Source: Alcaligenaceae bacterium | GTDB lineage: Bacteria; Pseudomonadota; Gammaproteobacteria; Burkholderiales; Burkholderiaceae_B | Assembly (NCBI GenBank): GCA_947380655.1 | Contig: CANCRX010000005.1 | Location: 1-64,000 of the forward strand | DNA: 64,000 bases | Direction of reading: 5' to 3' | Shown: positions 25,665 through 33,935 of the stretch, one piece after another | Position numbering within the stretch: the stretch's first letter is position 1 | Layout of the letters: every line of letters starts with the position of its first letter | Made by a program: the position numbers and the translations under genes | Notes under the pieces: generated by a model | Told to the model about the DNA's origin: nothing | The model's database searches: none | Seen by the model: the letters and a program-made list of their open reading frames with translations, nothing else

Positions 25665-26782
25665 CAGGTTGAACCCACTGCAAAAGCACGAATGCGATTC
25701 GCTCGCAGGGCAAGCGCAACAGACTGTCCGACACGAATGTCGTAATCATGCATCTGAGTTAACGAAAAGTGAAAACTTAGTGTTTGACCATCAAGCTCAG
25801 CGCAGCTGATCTCAGCAATGCAGGAGCCACCTAGAAACTCAACGTGGTTGACCAGAGCTGTTAAGCGATTTGGTGTGTCTGCGGTGATGTTTTCAAGTAA
25901 GCGGTCTTCTGGACGCAGATATAGGTTGACCTCAGTGCCCGCAGGGTGATCGCACCCCTCGCAATGCAATTCCAGATGGCCCGTCCGAAAGCGTTGTTCG
26001 CCAAGAGAGGTGGCGGGGAGCACATTAATCTTGCCAACAAAATCTGCGACGAAGGGTGTTGCTGGTTGTTCGTAAATCTCTTGCGGTGTGCCGATTTGTT
26101 CAATCACGCCATGATTCATTACAACAATCCGGTCTGCCATTGAAAGCGCTTCTTCCTGATCGTGCGTGACCATGATCGTAGTCACGCCGACCTCTTGTTG
26201 CAAGCGCCGAATTTCACCACGCAGGCGAACACGTTCAAGCGCATCTAGTGCCGAGAGCGGCTCATCGAGTAATAACAAACCTGGTTTGGTTGCAAGTGCG
26301 CGAGCAAGTGCTACGCGTTGCTGTTGACCACCAGAAAGTTGGCTGGGATATTTATTGCCTGAGGTGGGCAGGCCAACGAGCGTCAATAACTCTTTGACAC
26401 GCGTTTGAATCTCCTGACGATTGGTACGGCGATTGACGAGTCCGTACGAGACATTGTCAGCGATAGTTAAATTAGGAAATAGTGCATAAGATTGAAAAAC
26501 AATTCCATAGTCGCGTTTTGCAGGGGGCAAGTCTGAAATGTCCCGGCCGCCTTGAAGAATGTGTCCTGAATTTTGAGTTTCGAGACCGGCAATGATTCTA
26601 AGTAAGGTGGTTTTGCCGCAGCCTGAAGGCCCCAGCAGGCACAACATTTCACCTTGATGCACAGACAGATCAATGTTGTGCAAAGCAGTGAATGCATCGA
26701 ATTTTTTTTGGATGCCGCGAATTTCTAGTGCAAGTTCAACGTTGGTCTGTTTGTCAGTTTGACTTGCGCTGGTCAATTGCAT
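25664..26782 (-). CDS. phnT: AEP ABC transporter ATP-binding protein
   Basis: This 372-residue ATPase of the spermidine/iron/AEP type has Walker A GPSGCGKTT (51-59), Q-loop FQSYALFPNLT, signature LSGGQQQRV (149-157) and Walker B LLLLDEPLSALD (169-180). The H-loop is IMVTHDQEEALSMAD. A C-terminal OB-like TOBE domain (about 270-372) has two cysteines in EGCD and is typical of PhnT2 proteins. It energises uptake through the fused permease encoded next. An intrinsic terminator lies between it and the upstream binding-protein gene. Confidence 0.9.
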   Translation of the reverse strand: MQLTSASQTDKQTNVELALEIRGIQKKFDAFTALHNIDLSVHQGEMLCLLGPSGCGKTTLLRIIAGLETQNSGHILQGGRDISDLPPAKRDYGIVFQSYALFPNLTIADNVSYGLVNRRTNRQEIQTRVKELLTLVGLPTSGNKYPSQLSGGQQQRVALARALATKPGLLLLDEPLSALDALERVRLRGEIRRLQQEVGVTTIMVTHDQEEALSMADRIVVMNHGVIEQIGTPQEIYEQPATPFVADFVGKINVLPATSLGEQRFRTGHLELHCEGCDHPAGTEVNLYLRPEDRLLENITADTPNRLTALVNHVEFLGGSCIAEISCAELDGQTLSFHFSLTQMHDYDIRVGQSVALALRANRIRAFAVGST

Positions 26783-26809
26783 GGTGGCCTGATTATGAAA
26801 AATTGTAAA

Positions 26810-26841
26810 AAACGGGCATCGCAGGATGCGATTGCCCGTTT
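26810..26841 (-). terminator. Intra-operon terminator between phnS and phnT
   Basis: On the minus strand the stem AAACGGGCA-TCGCA with a GGA turn and a one-base bulge is followed by a run of six T's before phnT. It is positioned to end most phnS transcripts while allowing some read-through to phnT-phnU-phnW, which would raise binding-protein levels over the membrane complex. Confidence 0.85.
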
Positions 26842-26857
26842 ATGTCATGCATGAAAA

Positions 26858-27892
26858 TTATTTCTTTTCTGACTTGCCATCGTAGCGCTTGCTCCACTCA
26901 GCAAGAATACGATCACGATTTTCTGAAGCCCAATTGAAGTTGTTTTTGATCAACAGGGAAGCAAAATTAGCGGGGATACCTTCCAGTGGTTTAGCAATAC
27001 CAGGCAACGTTACAATCGCCCACCATTGTGAGTTGAGTGTTTGTGATTCTTTGCCAGCCATCCAATCAGCAAAGCGTTTGGATTGTTCAGGATGTTTGGT
27101 GGTTTTTACAACACCAGTGGCCTCGATGTCCCAACCCAGACCTTCTTTCGGAAAGATCAAATCAATGGGGGCACCTGATTTTTTGACTTGATGTGCACGG
27201 TATTCAAACGAGATGCCAATAGGGAACTCGCCTGCACCGGCTTGACGACATGGCTTCGAGCCGGAGTGAACATATTGACCAATGTTTTCATGCAAGGCGT
27301 CCATGTATTTCCAGCCGTCTTGCTCGCCCCACATCTGCAGCCAGCCTGCGACATCGAGATAACCCGTGCCGCTTGAGGCAGGATTAGGCATCGAGATTTT
27401 GCCCTTATATACGGGCTTAGTCAGGTCTTTCCATGTTTCAGGCTTAGGTAGATTTTGTTTTGCCGCCTCGACGGTGTTGAAGCAGATTGCCGCAGCAAAT
27501 ACATCCATACCCACCCATGTAGGAGGACGGGCCTGATCAGAATACTGTGGATCGAGCTCTTTAAAGCCTTTTGGTTCGTAAGGCATCAACATGCCTTCTT
27601 TTGCAAATAAGGCCAAACTGGTTGCCGCCACACCTGCAATCACATCAGCCTGAGGATTTGCTTTTTCAGCGAGGATCTTGGCTGTGATGATGCCCGTTGA
27701 GTCGCGCACCCATTTGATTTCGATGTCTTTGTTGTCTTTTTCAAAAGCATCTTTAAAAAGCTTGAGTGCATCGGTTTCGAGAGCGGTGTAGACAACGAGT
27801 GGTGTTTTGGCCTGAGCCATGGCAGCGCCAGAGCTTAAAGCAAGTGAGACGGCGGACAATGCCGCACCTAGAAAGTACAAAGGCTTTTTCAT
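26858..27892 (-). CDS. phnS: AEP ABC transporter periplasmic binding protein
   Basis: This 344-residue extracellular solute-binding protein is of the iron/AEP (type 2) family. The ATG at 27892 has an AAGGA ribosome site, while the frame is open ten codons further. The signal peptide MKKPLYFLGAALSAVSLALS ends in AMA near residue 26. Features of the family include the early VVYTALETDALKLF, GVAATSLALFAKEG and the late GIAKPLEGIPANFASL. It captures AEP in the periplasm for PhnT/PhnU. It is the first gene of the leftward arm and has a 235-base divergent control region shared with the regulator gene. Confidence 0.9.
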   Translation of the reverse strand: MKKPLYFLGAALSAVSLALSSGAAMAQAKTPLVVYTALETDALKLFKDAFEKDNKDIEIKWVRDSTGIITAKILAEKANPQADVIAGVAATSLALFAKEGMLMPYEPKGFKELDPQYSDQARPPTWVGMDVFAAAICFNTVEAAKQNLPKPETWKDLTKPVYKGKISMPNPASSGTGYLDVAGWLQMWGEQDGWKYMDALHENIGQYVHSGSKPCRQAGAGEFPIGISFEYRAHQVKKSGAPIDLIFPKEGLGWDIEATGVVKTTKHPEQSKRFADWMAGKESQTLNSQWWAIVTLPGIAKPLEGIPANFASLLIKNNFNWASENRDRILAEWSKRYDGKSEKK

Positions 27893-28064
27893 GACTGTTT
27901 CCTTATGGATTAAACCAACCATACATCTTCACGACTTCATATGACACGTATATGACAGAGGAAGTGATTTTTAAAGCGTCTTTCAACAGGCTGTAATAAA
28001 GGCGCGTCACAATGACCACAGCAAATGACCGCAGCAACAGTACAAAATTTAGTTGGCATTTTAT

Positions 28065-28101
28065 AAACTGTCAACTGCAAACTGTAAATCGTTGACAGTT
28101 T
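28065..28101. promoter_or_regulatory. Inverted repeat in the divergent phn control region
   Basis: Two perfect 11-base arms (AAACTGTCAAC at 28065-28075 and GTTGACAGTTT at 28091-28101) are separated by 15 bases, 26 bases before the regulator's start codon. Each arm contains a GT-N2-AC core, the half-site pattern known for FadR-type GntR regulators. It is a natural candidate operator for the FCD regulator encoded immediately downstream and for control of both arms. No RNA function was identified. Confidence 0.6.
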
Positions 28102-28127
28102 GCACCGGTGTGGTTTCTAATCAATGA

Positions 28128-28901
28128 ATGACTACAGAAACGAGTTTAAAAATGCACACTTCTGGTGCGCTTATTGGTGTTGGCAAAGTTTTGCCTGCTG
28201 ACGTAATGACGAGTCAGGCAACCGCTACTGCGATTGCACTACTGAATTCCAGCAGCTTGCCAATGCTGGTGCAGGAAGAAATTGAACGTTTGATTATGAC
28301 GGGGGCCTTGCTGCCTGGGACGCGAGTCAATGAGACCGAGCTTGCACAGCGGTTTGGGACCAGTCGCGGGCCTGTTCGTGAGGCACTGCGCGCATTGGAA
28401 GAGGTTGGTTTAGTCAGGAATGAAAAAAACCGTGGCGTATTTGTCCGAGAGATTTCTTTTGAAGAAGCAGACGAGATCTATGAATTGAGAGAAGCACTCG
28501 AAGAAGTCGTTGGAAAACGCGTCGCAGTGCGCGTCACAACTGAACAAATAGCCATCATGCATGGTTTGGTTGATGCCATGGAAAAGGCAGCAGAAAACGA
28601 ACAAGCAGAAGAGTATGCGGGACTCAATTTACAGTTTCATGAAATGCTGTTGCAAACCGCCGCAAGTCAAAAGCTGACAGAGACATACAAACGACTGGTT
28701 AAAGAATTGCATTTGTTTCGCATGCGAGCCCTCACGCAAGGCGGTGGATTACATGTCTCGGCACCAGAGCATCGAGAAATTGTCAAAGCCATTGAATCAA
28801 GAAATTCCGACATGGCGGGTAATGCATTAAAGGGACATGTCGCAACAAGCAGAGCAAGAATGCACAAAGCTTACGAAAAAACCTTACAGCAAGAAGCGTA
28901 A
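28128..28901 (+). CDS. phnR: GntR-family (FCD) regulator of phosphonate use
   Basis: This 257-residue regulator has a winged HTH at about 45-115 (VNETELAQRFGTSRGPVREALRALEEVGL is the classical GntR helix set) and an all-helical FCD effector domain. Metal/acid-binding His and Asp residues in the FCD part are seen in QFHEMLLQTA and VSAPEHREIVKAI. It matches the burkholderial phosphonate-associated GntR type. The first ~35 residues are unusual for the family and the real start may be an internal Met (residues 9 or 27). It lies divergent to phnSTU-phnW and upstream of phnA, so it is the likely pathway regulator. The inducer is unknown. Confidence 0.85.
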   Translation: MTTETSLKMHTSGALIGVGKVLPADVMTSQATATAIALLNSSSLPMLVQEEIERLIMTGALLPGTRVNETELAQRFGTSRGPVREALRALEEVGLVRNEKNRGVFVREISFEEADEIYELREALEEVVGKRVAVRVTTEQIAIMHGLVDAMEKAAENEQAEEYAGLNLQFHEMLLQTAASQKLTETYKRLVKELHLFRMRALTQGGGLHVSAPEHREIVKAIESRNSDMAGNALKGHVATSRARMHKAYEKTLQQEA

Positions 28902-28955
28902 AAAATTGGCTCGCTAAGTACTAAACATATTGAAAGAAAAAAAAGGTCAAAGAAA

Positions 28956-30173
28956 ATGAAAATGATTGAAGTCAATGGACGTAGTTATAAATGGATGAAC
29001 AATCCTATCGTGGTTGTATGCGTGGACGGTTGCGAACCGGACTATTTGACACAGGTAGCAAAGTCAGGCGTCGCCCCGTATCTGGCAAAAATCATGAAAG
29101 AGGGTACGAACTGGCTCGCTGACTGCATAGTGCCGTCGTTTACCAACCCGAATAACTTGTCCATCGTGACAGGCGTACCACCGGCAATACACGGAATTTG
29201 CGGCAATTATTTTTATGATCGTGATCTCGATGCAGAGGTCATGATGAATGATCCAAAATATTTGCAAGTAGGAACAATACTGGCTGCTTTTGCTGATGCC
29301 GGTGCAAAGGTTGCCGTGGTGACAGCAAAAGATAAATTGCGAACCTTGCTGGGTCACAAAATGAAAGGTATTTGTTTTTCATCAGAAAAGTCAGATCAGG
29401 TCAGCATGGCTGAAAACGGTATTGACGATGTGCTTGCGATGGTAGGTAAACCGGTACCTTCCGTATACAGCGCAGATCTTTCCGAGTTTGTCTTTGCTGC
29501 AGGCGTCAAACTCATGGAGCGCAGCCGACCAGATTTGATGTATCTGTCGACCACCGATTACGTTCAGCATAAGGCCGCACCCGGTAGCGAGGCCGCAAAT
29601 GATTTTTATAAAATGATGGATGGATATCTGCGGCAGCTTGACGATATGGGCGCCAGCATTATTCTGACTGCTGATCACGGTATGAATGACAAACACGATC
29701 AGAGCGGTGCACCCAATGTGGTGTACATGCAGGATGTTCTGGATGAATGGTACGGCGTTGGACAGGCACGAGTGATTCTGCCGATTACCGATCCGTATGT
29801 TGTACATCACGGCGCGCTTGGTTCGTTTGCGACAATATATGTACCCCAGGGCACTGTTGTGAAAGACTGGATCGCTAGGATTAAAACACTTGAGGGGATG
29901 GAGTCGGTATTGTCACGTGAAGAAGCCGCGCACGAATTTGAGCTGCCTGCTGAGCGGATCGGCGATATCGTTGTTGTATCAACTAAGCACGTCGTCATTG
30001 GTACAGCAAAGCATAAGCATGATCTGTCAGGCCTGGATGTTCCTTTGCGTTCACATGGTGGAATCTCGGAGCAGCGTGTGCCGGTTGTTTGCAATAAAAA
30101 ATTGACAGGTGTTGATGCTGGAAAACGGTTACGGAATTTTGATGTGTTGGACCTCGTCTTGAATCACGTTTGA
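28956..30173 (+). CDS. phnA: Phosphonoacetate hydrolase
   Basis: This 405-residue alkaline-phosphatase-superfamily enzyme splits the C-P bond of phosphonoacetate to acetate and phosphate using two zinc ions. The zinc and nucleophile residues known from the characterised PhnA fall in place with a constant offset: D24 (VDGCEP), nucleophile T63 (SFTNPNN), D201 and H205 (TTDYVQH), D240-H241 (ADHGMN) and H367 (RSHGG). An AAAGG ribosome site precedes the start. It is followed by phnY and completes the AEP-to-acetate route. All key residues are intact. Confidence 0.95.
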   Translation: MKMIEVNGRSYKWMNNPIVVVCVDGCEPDYLTQVAKSGVAPYLAKIMKEGTNWLADCIVPSFTNPNNLSIVTGVPPAIHGICGNYFYDRDLDAEVMMNDPKYLQVGTILAAFADAGAKVAVVTAKDKLRTLLGHKMKGICFSSEKSDQVSMAENGIDDVLAMVGKPVPSVYSADLSEFVFAAGVKLMERSRPDLMYLSTTDYVQHKAAPGSEAANDFYKMMDGYLRQLDDMGASIILTADHGMNDKHDQSGAPNVVYMQDVLDEWYGVGQARVILPITDPYVVHHGALGSFATIYVPQGTVVKDWIARIKTLEGMESVLSREEAAHEFELPAERIGDIVVVSTKHVVIGTAKHKHDLSGLDVPLRSHGGISEQRVPVVCNKKLTGVDAGKRLRNFDVLDLVLNHV

Positions 30174-30194
30174 TCGGGTAAGCGGAGAGCAAGC

Positions 30195-31637
30195 ATGCAA
30201 GCCAACACTAAAATTGAAATTCGTCATGAAGCGCTTCGCATCGCTGGTGAAAAGGTATATCGCGATCGAGTGATTGAGGTCACGTATCCATACACGGGCG
30301 AGGTGATTGCTACTGTACCTAAAGCAACGCTCGAAGATGTTAAACGCGCATTCAAAATAGCGCGAGCATATCAATCGAAACTCACACGTTACGATCGATA
30401 CAAAATTCTCATGCGTGCGGGTGAAATCGTTGCCAGCAAAAAGGATGAGCTCTCGCGGGTGATTACGCTTGAGTCAGGGCTGTGCCGCAAAGACAGTTTG
30501 TACGAGGTCGGCCGTGCCTCTGATGTGTTGCTGTTTGCGGCCAACCAAGCACTGGTCGACGATGGTCAGGTATTTTCTTGTGACTTAACACCGCACGGCA
30601 AAAGCCGAAAGGTCTACACGCTTAAAGAGCCTCTGTTAGGTGCGATCTCAGCGATTACACCGTTTAACCATCCGCTTAATCAGGTCATTCATAAAGTAGC
30701 ACCCGCGATTGCGACAAACAATCGCATCGTTTTAAAGCCAAGCGAAAAAACGCCTCTCGCTGCATTCATGTTGGCAGATATTTTGTATGAGGCAGGGTTG
30801 CCGCCTGAGATGCTATCAGTCATTACCGGAGATCCAAAAGAAATCGCCGATGAGATGCTGACCAGCCCAGATATGGATCTGGTGACCTTTACAGGTGGTG
30901 TGGCGATTGGCAAATACATTGCTGCGAAAGCTGTCTATAAGCGTCAGATACTTGAACTAGGAGGTAATGATCCTATCATCGTCATGGAAGATGCGGATAT
31001 AGAAGAAGCTGCATCACTCGCTGTTGCGGGTTCCTATAAAAACTCAGGACAGCGTTGCACGGCAGTCAAGAGAATGTTGGTGCACGATGCCGTCGCAGAT
31101 CATTTTGTGTCGCTATTGCTAGCCAAGACAAAGGCACTCAAATATGGCGATCCGATGGATGAGTCCATGGATATGGGGTGTGTCATTGATGAGCCTGCAG
31201 CCATGCATTTTGAATCTGTTGTCAATGAAGCCATAGCAGGTGGTGCGAAATTGCTATATGGAAATATTCGTCAGGGTGCGTTGTATTCGCCAACAATACT
31301 TGATGGTGTTGATCCCCAGATGACTGTGGTCAAGCATGAAACGTTCGGACCAGTGTCTCCAGTGATACGCTTTAAAAATATCGAAGAAGCGATCGCGATT
31401 TCCAATAGTACGGCCTACGGCCTGTCCTCCGCAGTGTGCACCAATCGTCTGGATTACATCACGCGTTTTGTTAAAGAGCTGAATGTTGGAACGGTGAATG
31501 TGAGGGAAGTGCCTGGCTATCGCTTGGAGATGACGCCTTTTGGTGGCATTAAAGACTCAGGACTTGGTTATAAGGAAGGCGTTCAAGAAGCGATGAAAAG
31601 CTTCTGCAATACCAAGACCTATTCGTTGCCCTGGTAA
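30195..31637 (+). CDS. phnY: Phosphonoacetaldehyde dehydrogenase
   Basis: This 480-residue NAD(P)-dependent aldehyde dehydrogenase has the catalytic cysteine C288 (KNSGQRCTAVKR) and general base E254 (LELGGNDP). The cofactor-binding regions are ITPFNHPLNQ and FTGGVAIGK. It oxidises phosphonoacetaldehyde (the PhnW product) to phosphonoacetate, the PhnA substrate. Substrate assignment rests on its position 21 bases after phnA and on the phnW arm, as ALDH sequence alone does not fix it. The ribosome site is GGAGAG. Confidence 0.92.
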   Translation: MQANTKIEIRHEALRIAGEKVYRDRVIEVTYPYTGEVIATVPKATLEDVKRAFKIARAYQSKLTRYDRYKILMRAGEIVASKKDELSRVITLESGLCRKDSLYEVGRASDVLLFAANQALVDDGQVFSCDLTPHGKSRKVYTLKEPLLGAISAITPFNHPLNQVIHKVAPAIATNNRIVLKPSEKTPLAAFMLADILYEAGLPPEMLSVITGDPKEIADEMLTSPDMDLVTFTGGVAIGKYIAAKAVYKRQILELGGNDPIIVMEDADIEEAASLAVAGSYKNSGQRCTAVKRMLVHDAVADHFVSLLLAKTKALKYGDPMDESMDMGCVIDEPAAMHFESVVNEAIAGGAKLLYGNIRQGALYSPTILDGVDPQMTVVKHETFGPVSPVIRFKNIEEAIAISNSTAYGLSSAVCTNRLDYITRFVKELNVGTVNVREVPGYRLEMTPFGGIKDSGLGYKEGVQEAMKSFCNTKTYSLPW

Positions 31638-31672
31638 ACGCCAACACTCAGTCATAGCAAGAATAAACACGC

Positions 31673-33073
31673 ATGAAAAAACAAAGACCTTTCTGGCTTG
31701 AACAGGCGCTAGCCGCTGAAAAGCAACAACCCGTCACACCACTGCTCGGAGAAATCACGGCAGAGGTTTGTATTGTCGGCGGCGGCTATACAGGTCTGTG
31801 GACGGCGCTACAGATTAAGCAACAAGCACCAGCTACTGATGTGGTGGTGCTTGAAGCGGATATCTGTGGAGCAGGCGCAAGTGGTAGAAATGGTGGCTGT
31901 GTGTTGTCCTGGGCAACAAAATACATGACGCTGCAAAAACTGTTTGGCGAGTCAGAGGCTCAACGTTTAGTAATCGCGTCTGAGCAAGCCATCGAGCATA
32001 TTGGTGCTTTCGTACGCAAACATCAGATCGATTGTGATTTCCGACACGATGGCGTGCTGTATACGGCCATGGCAGCAGCACACGTTGGGAGTACAGATTC
32101 CGTAATCGCAGCACTTGCTGCGCGAGGACTGAATAGTTATGAAACCTTACCGGCACAGCAGGTCGCGACACGTTCCGGTTCAATCAGTAACATCGCAGGC
32201 GTATTCTCACCGCGCGGTGCCAGTGTTCAACCAGGTAAACTCGTAAGGGGAATGCGTCGCGTTGCGCTGGAAATGGGCGTAAGGATCTACGAGCAAACAC
32301 CTATGCATCGGATTGATCCTGATGTTCAGCCTGTTGTGCACACCGAAGCGGGTAAGGTGACTGCCAAAAAAGTAGTCCTCGCACTTAATGCCTGGATGCC
32401 ACAGAAATTTTCCGAGTTTTCCAGATCGATCGTTGTGGTGTCGAGTGATATGGTGGTGACGCAGGCGCGTCCTGATTTGCTTAAGCAGACAGGCTTGCAT
32501 AATGGCGTTGCGGTGTTGGATTCGCGGACCTTTGTTTATTACTATCACAGCACTTCCGATGGACGCATCATGCTGGGCAAGGGTGGCAATACTTTTGCGT
32601 ACGGTGCACGCATGTTGCCGGTGTTTGATCAGCCCAGCCCCTATCGCGCGCAGCTTGGAGCGGCGGTTGGTGAATTTTTTCCTCCGTTTGCCGGACTAAA
32701 CATCGAGGCAAGCTGGAATGGCCCGTCAGACCGTGCGACGACCGGCTTGCCATTTTTTGGAAACTTGCGTGGACACCCGTCGATTTTTTATGGCTTAGGT
32801 TATTCGGGTAATGGTGTGGGCCCGACCTATATGGGCGGACAGATTTTGTCCTCACTGGCCTTGGGGCAGGATAATGCCTGGACGCGTAGTGCAATAGTTA
32901 AAGGACCTAGAGGACACTTTCCTCCAGAACCCGTGCGCTATTTTGGAAGCTTGTTGGTTCGCGGTGCGATCCGTCGAAAAGAGCGGGCTGAAATGCTTGG
33001 CCGTATACCGTCCAGACTCGACCGAGGCCTGTCACATCTTGCTGATGCGGCTGGCAAGGCCGATCATGGCTGA
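31673..33073 (+). CDS. FAD-dependent amine oxidoreductase (DadA/GlpO-like) in the phn cluster
   Basis: This 466-residue FAD enzyme of the glycine-oxidase/DAO superfamily has the dinucleotide fold IVGGGYTGLWTALQI near residues 34-48. It continues with LEADICGAGASGRNGGCVLSWA, and a C-terminal motif GLGYSGNGVGPTYMGG closes around the flavin. FAD oxidoreductases recur in bacterial AEP clusters, where they oxidise AEP or N-methylated AEP to phosphonoacetaldehyde. By analogy this one probably offers a second entry to the pathway. The substrate is not decided by sequence. It lies 35 bases after phnY and its stop overlaps the start of the next gene (ATGGCTGA). Confidence 0.85.
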   Translation: MKKQRPFWLEQALAAEKQQPVTPLLGEITAEVCIVGGGYTGLWTALQIKQQAPATDVVVLEADICGAGASGRNGGCVLSWATKYMTLQKLFGESEAQRLVIASEQAIEHIGAFVRKHQIDCDFRHDGVLYTAMAAAHVGSTDSVIAALAARGLNSYETLPAQQVATRSGSISNIAGVFSPRGASVQPGKLVRGMRRVALEMGVRIYEQTPMHRIDPDVQPVVHTEAGKVTAKKVVLALNAWMPQKFSEFSRSIVVVSSDMVVTQARPDLLKQTGLHNGVAVLDSRTFVYYYHSTSDGRIMLGKGGNTFAYGARMLPVFDQPSPYRAQLGAAVGEFFPPFAGLNIEASWNGPSDRATTGLPFFGNLRGHPSIFYGLGYSGNGVGPTYMGGQILSSLALGQDNAWTRSAIVKGPRGHFPPEPVRYFGSLLVRGAIRRKERAEMLGRIPSRLDRGLSHLADAAGKADHG

Positions 33074-33911
33074 TTATCCGTTATATGTTTTTTTAATCGT
33101 TCTGGGTTCCGCGGTGTTACATGCATCATGGAATGCTTTGATTAAAAGCGGACAGGATCGGTTGCTCCACACCGCAGCAATAGTATTTTGGGCCGGCGTT
33201 GTTTCATTGCCCTTTCTTTTTATCGCAGAGCCCCCCGCACGAGAAAGCTGGTCATTTCTAGCCACTTCAAACGCGATTCATATGATTTATTACGTTGCCC
33301 TTGCGAGCGCATATCGAACCGGAAATCTCAGTTTTGCCTACCCCTTGATGCGAGGCAGTGCTCCATTGATCGTGGCGCTCGGCTCCGTTTTTATTTTTCG
33401 CGATGCACTGGGTGCAATCAGCTGGCTGGGTATTCTGTTGGTTTGTGCAGGCGTCCTGACGATTGCGATCCGCACAGGACAACAAGGTTCTTGGACCACG
33501 ATAGGGTGGTCTTTGCTTTGCGCAACAACGATTGCGGTGTATTCATTAGCGGATGGGCAGGGTGCGAGGCTGTCACAGAGTGTGACAGGATATGGTGCCT
33601 GGATGTATCTGATGGAGGCGATTGTTTTCATCAGTGGAATGATTGTGTTTGGCCGCGGCCCAAGGCTTGCCGCCTACATCGTTACGCATTGGCGCACGAC
33701 TTTGCTGGGTGGCGCGATGTCTGCGTTAGCCTATGGGATTTCTCTGTGGGCCATGACGCGAGCGCCAGTCGCTCTGGTGTCGGCAACGCGGGAAACCTCA
33801 GTATTATTTGCAACACTGATTGGGGTATGGTTCCTCAAGGAAAGGCTTTCCTGGCGGCAGTGGATGGGTGCAATCGTTGTGGTGGTAGGCACGATGTTGT
33901 TACGAGGTTAA
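33066..33911 (+). CDS. EamA-family (DMT) transporter
   Basis: This 281-residue protein has about ten hydrophobic segments and the DMT/EamA architecture (two repeats of five TMs). The first half starts YPLYVFLIVLGSAVLHASWN. The second half ends LIGVWFLKERLSWRQWMGAI, containing the family's typical LKERL segment. The chosen ATG at 33066 overlaps the previous stop, and longer upstream reading adds a hydrophilic tail unlike this family. Members export or import small metabolites. Its place inside the phosphonate operon suggests export of an amine or pathway intermediate, but no substrate can be named. Confidence 0.83.
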   Translation: MADYPLYVFLIVLGSAVLHASWNALIKSGQDRLLHTAAIVFWAGVVSLPFLFIAEPPARESWSFLATSNAIHMIYYVALASAYRTGNLSFAYPLMRGSAPLIVALGSVFIFRDALGAISWLGILLVCAGVLTIAIRTGQQGSWTTIGWSLLCATTIAVYSLADGQGARLSQSVTGYGAWMYLMEAIVFISGMIVFGRGPRLAAYIVTHWRTTLLGGAMSALAYGISLWAMTRAPVALVSATRETSVLFATLIGVWFLKERLSWRQWMGAIVVVVGTMLLRG

Positions 33912-33935
33912 GATTAGATCATTGAGGAGACCACG

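Noticed and set aside
33188..33925. 245-codon plus-strand frame overlapping the EamA gene
   Set aside because: It is a frame shadow of the EamA gene; its composition is Cys/Arg/Asp-rich without motifs, and the EamA reading has the expected hydrophobic segments.
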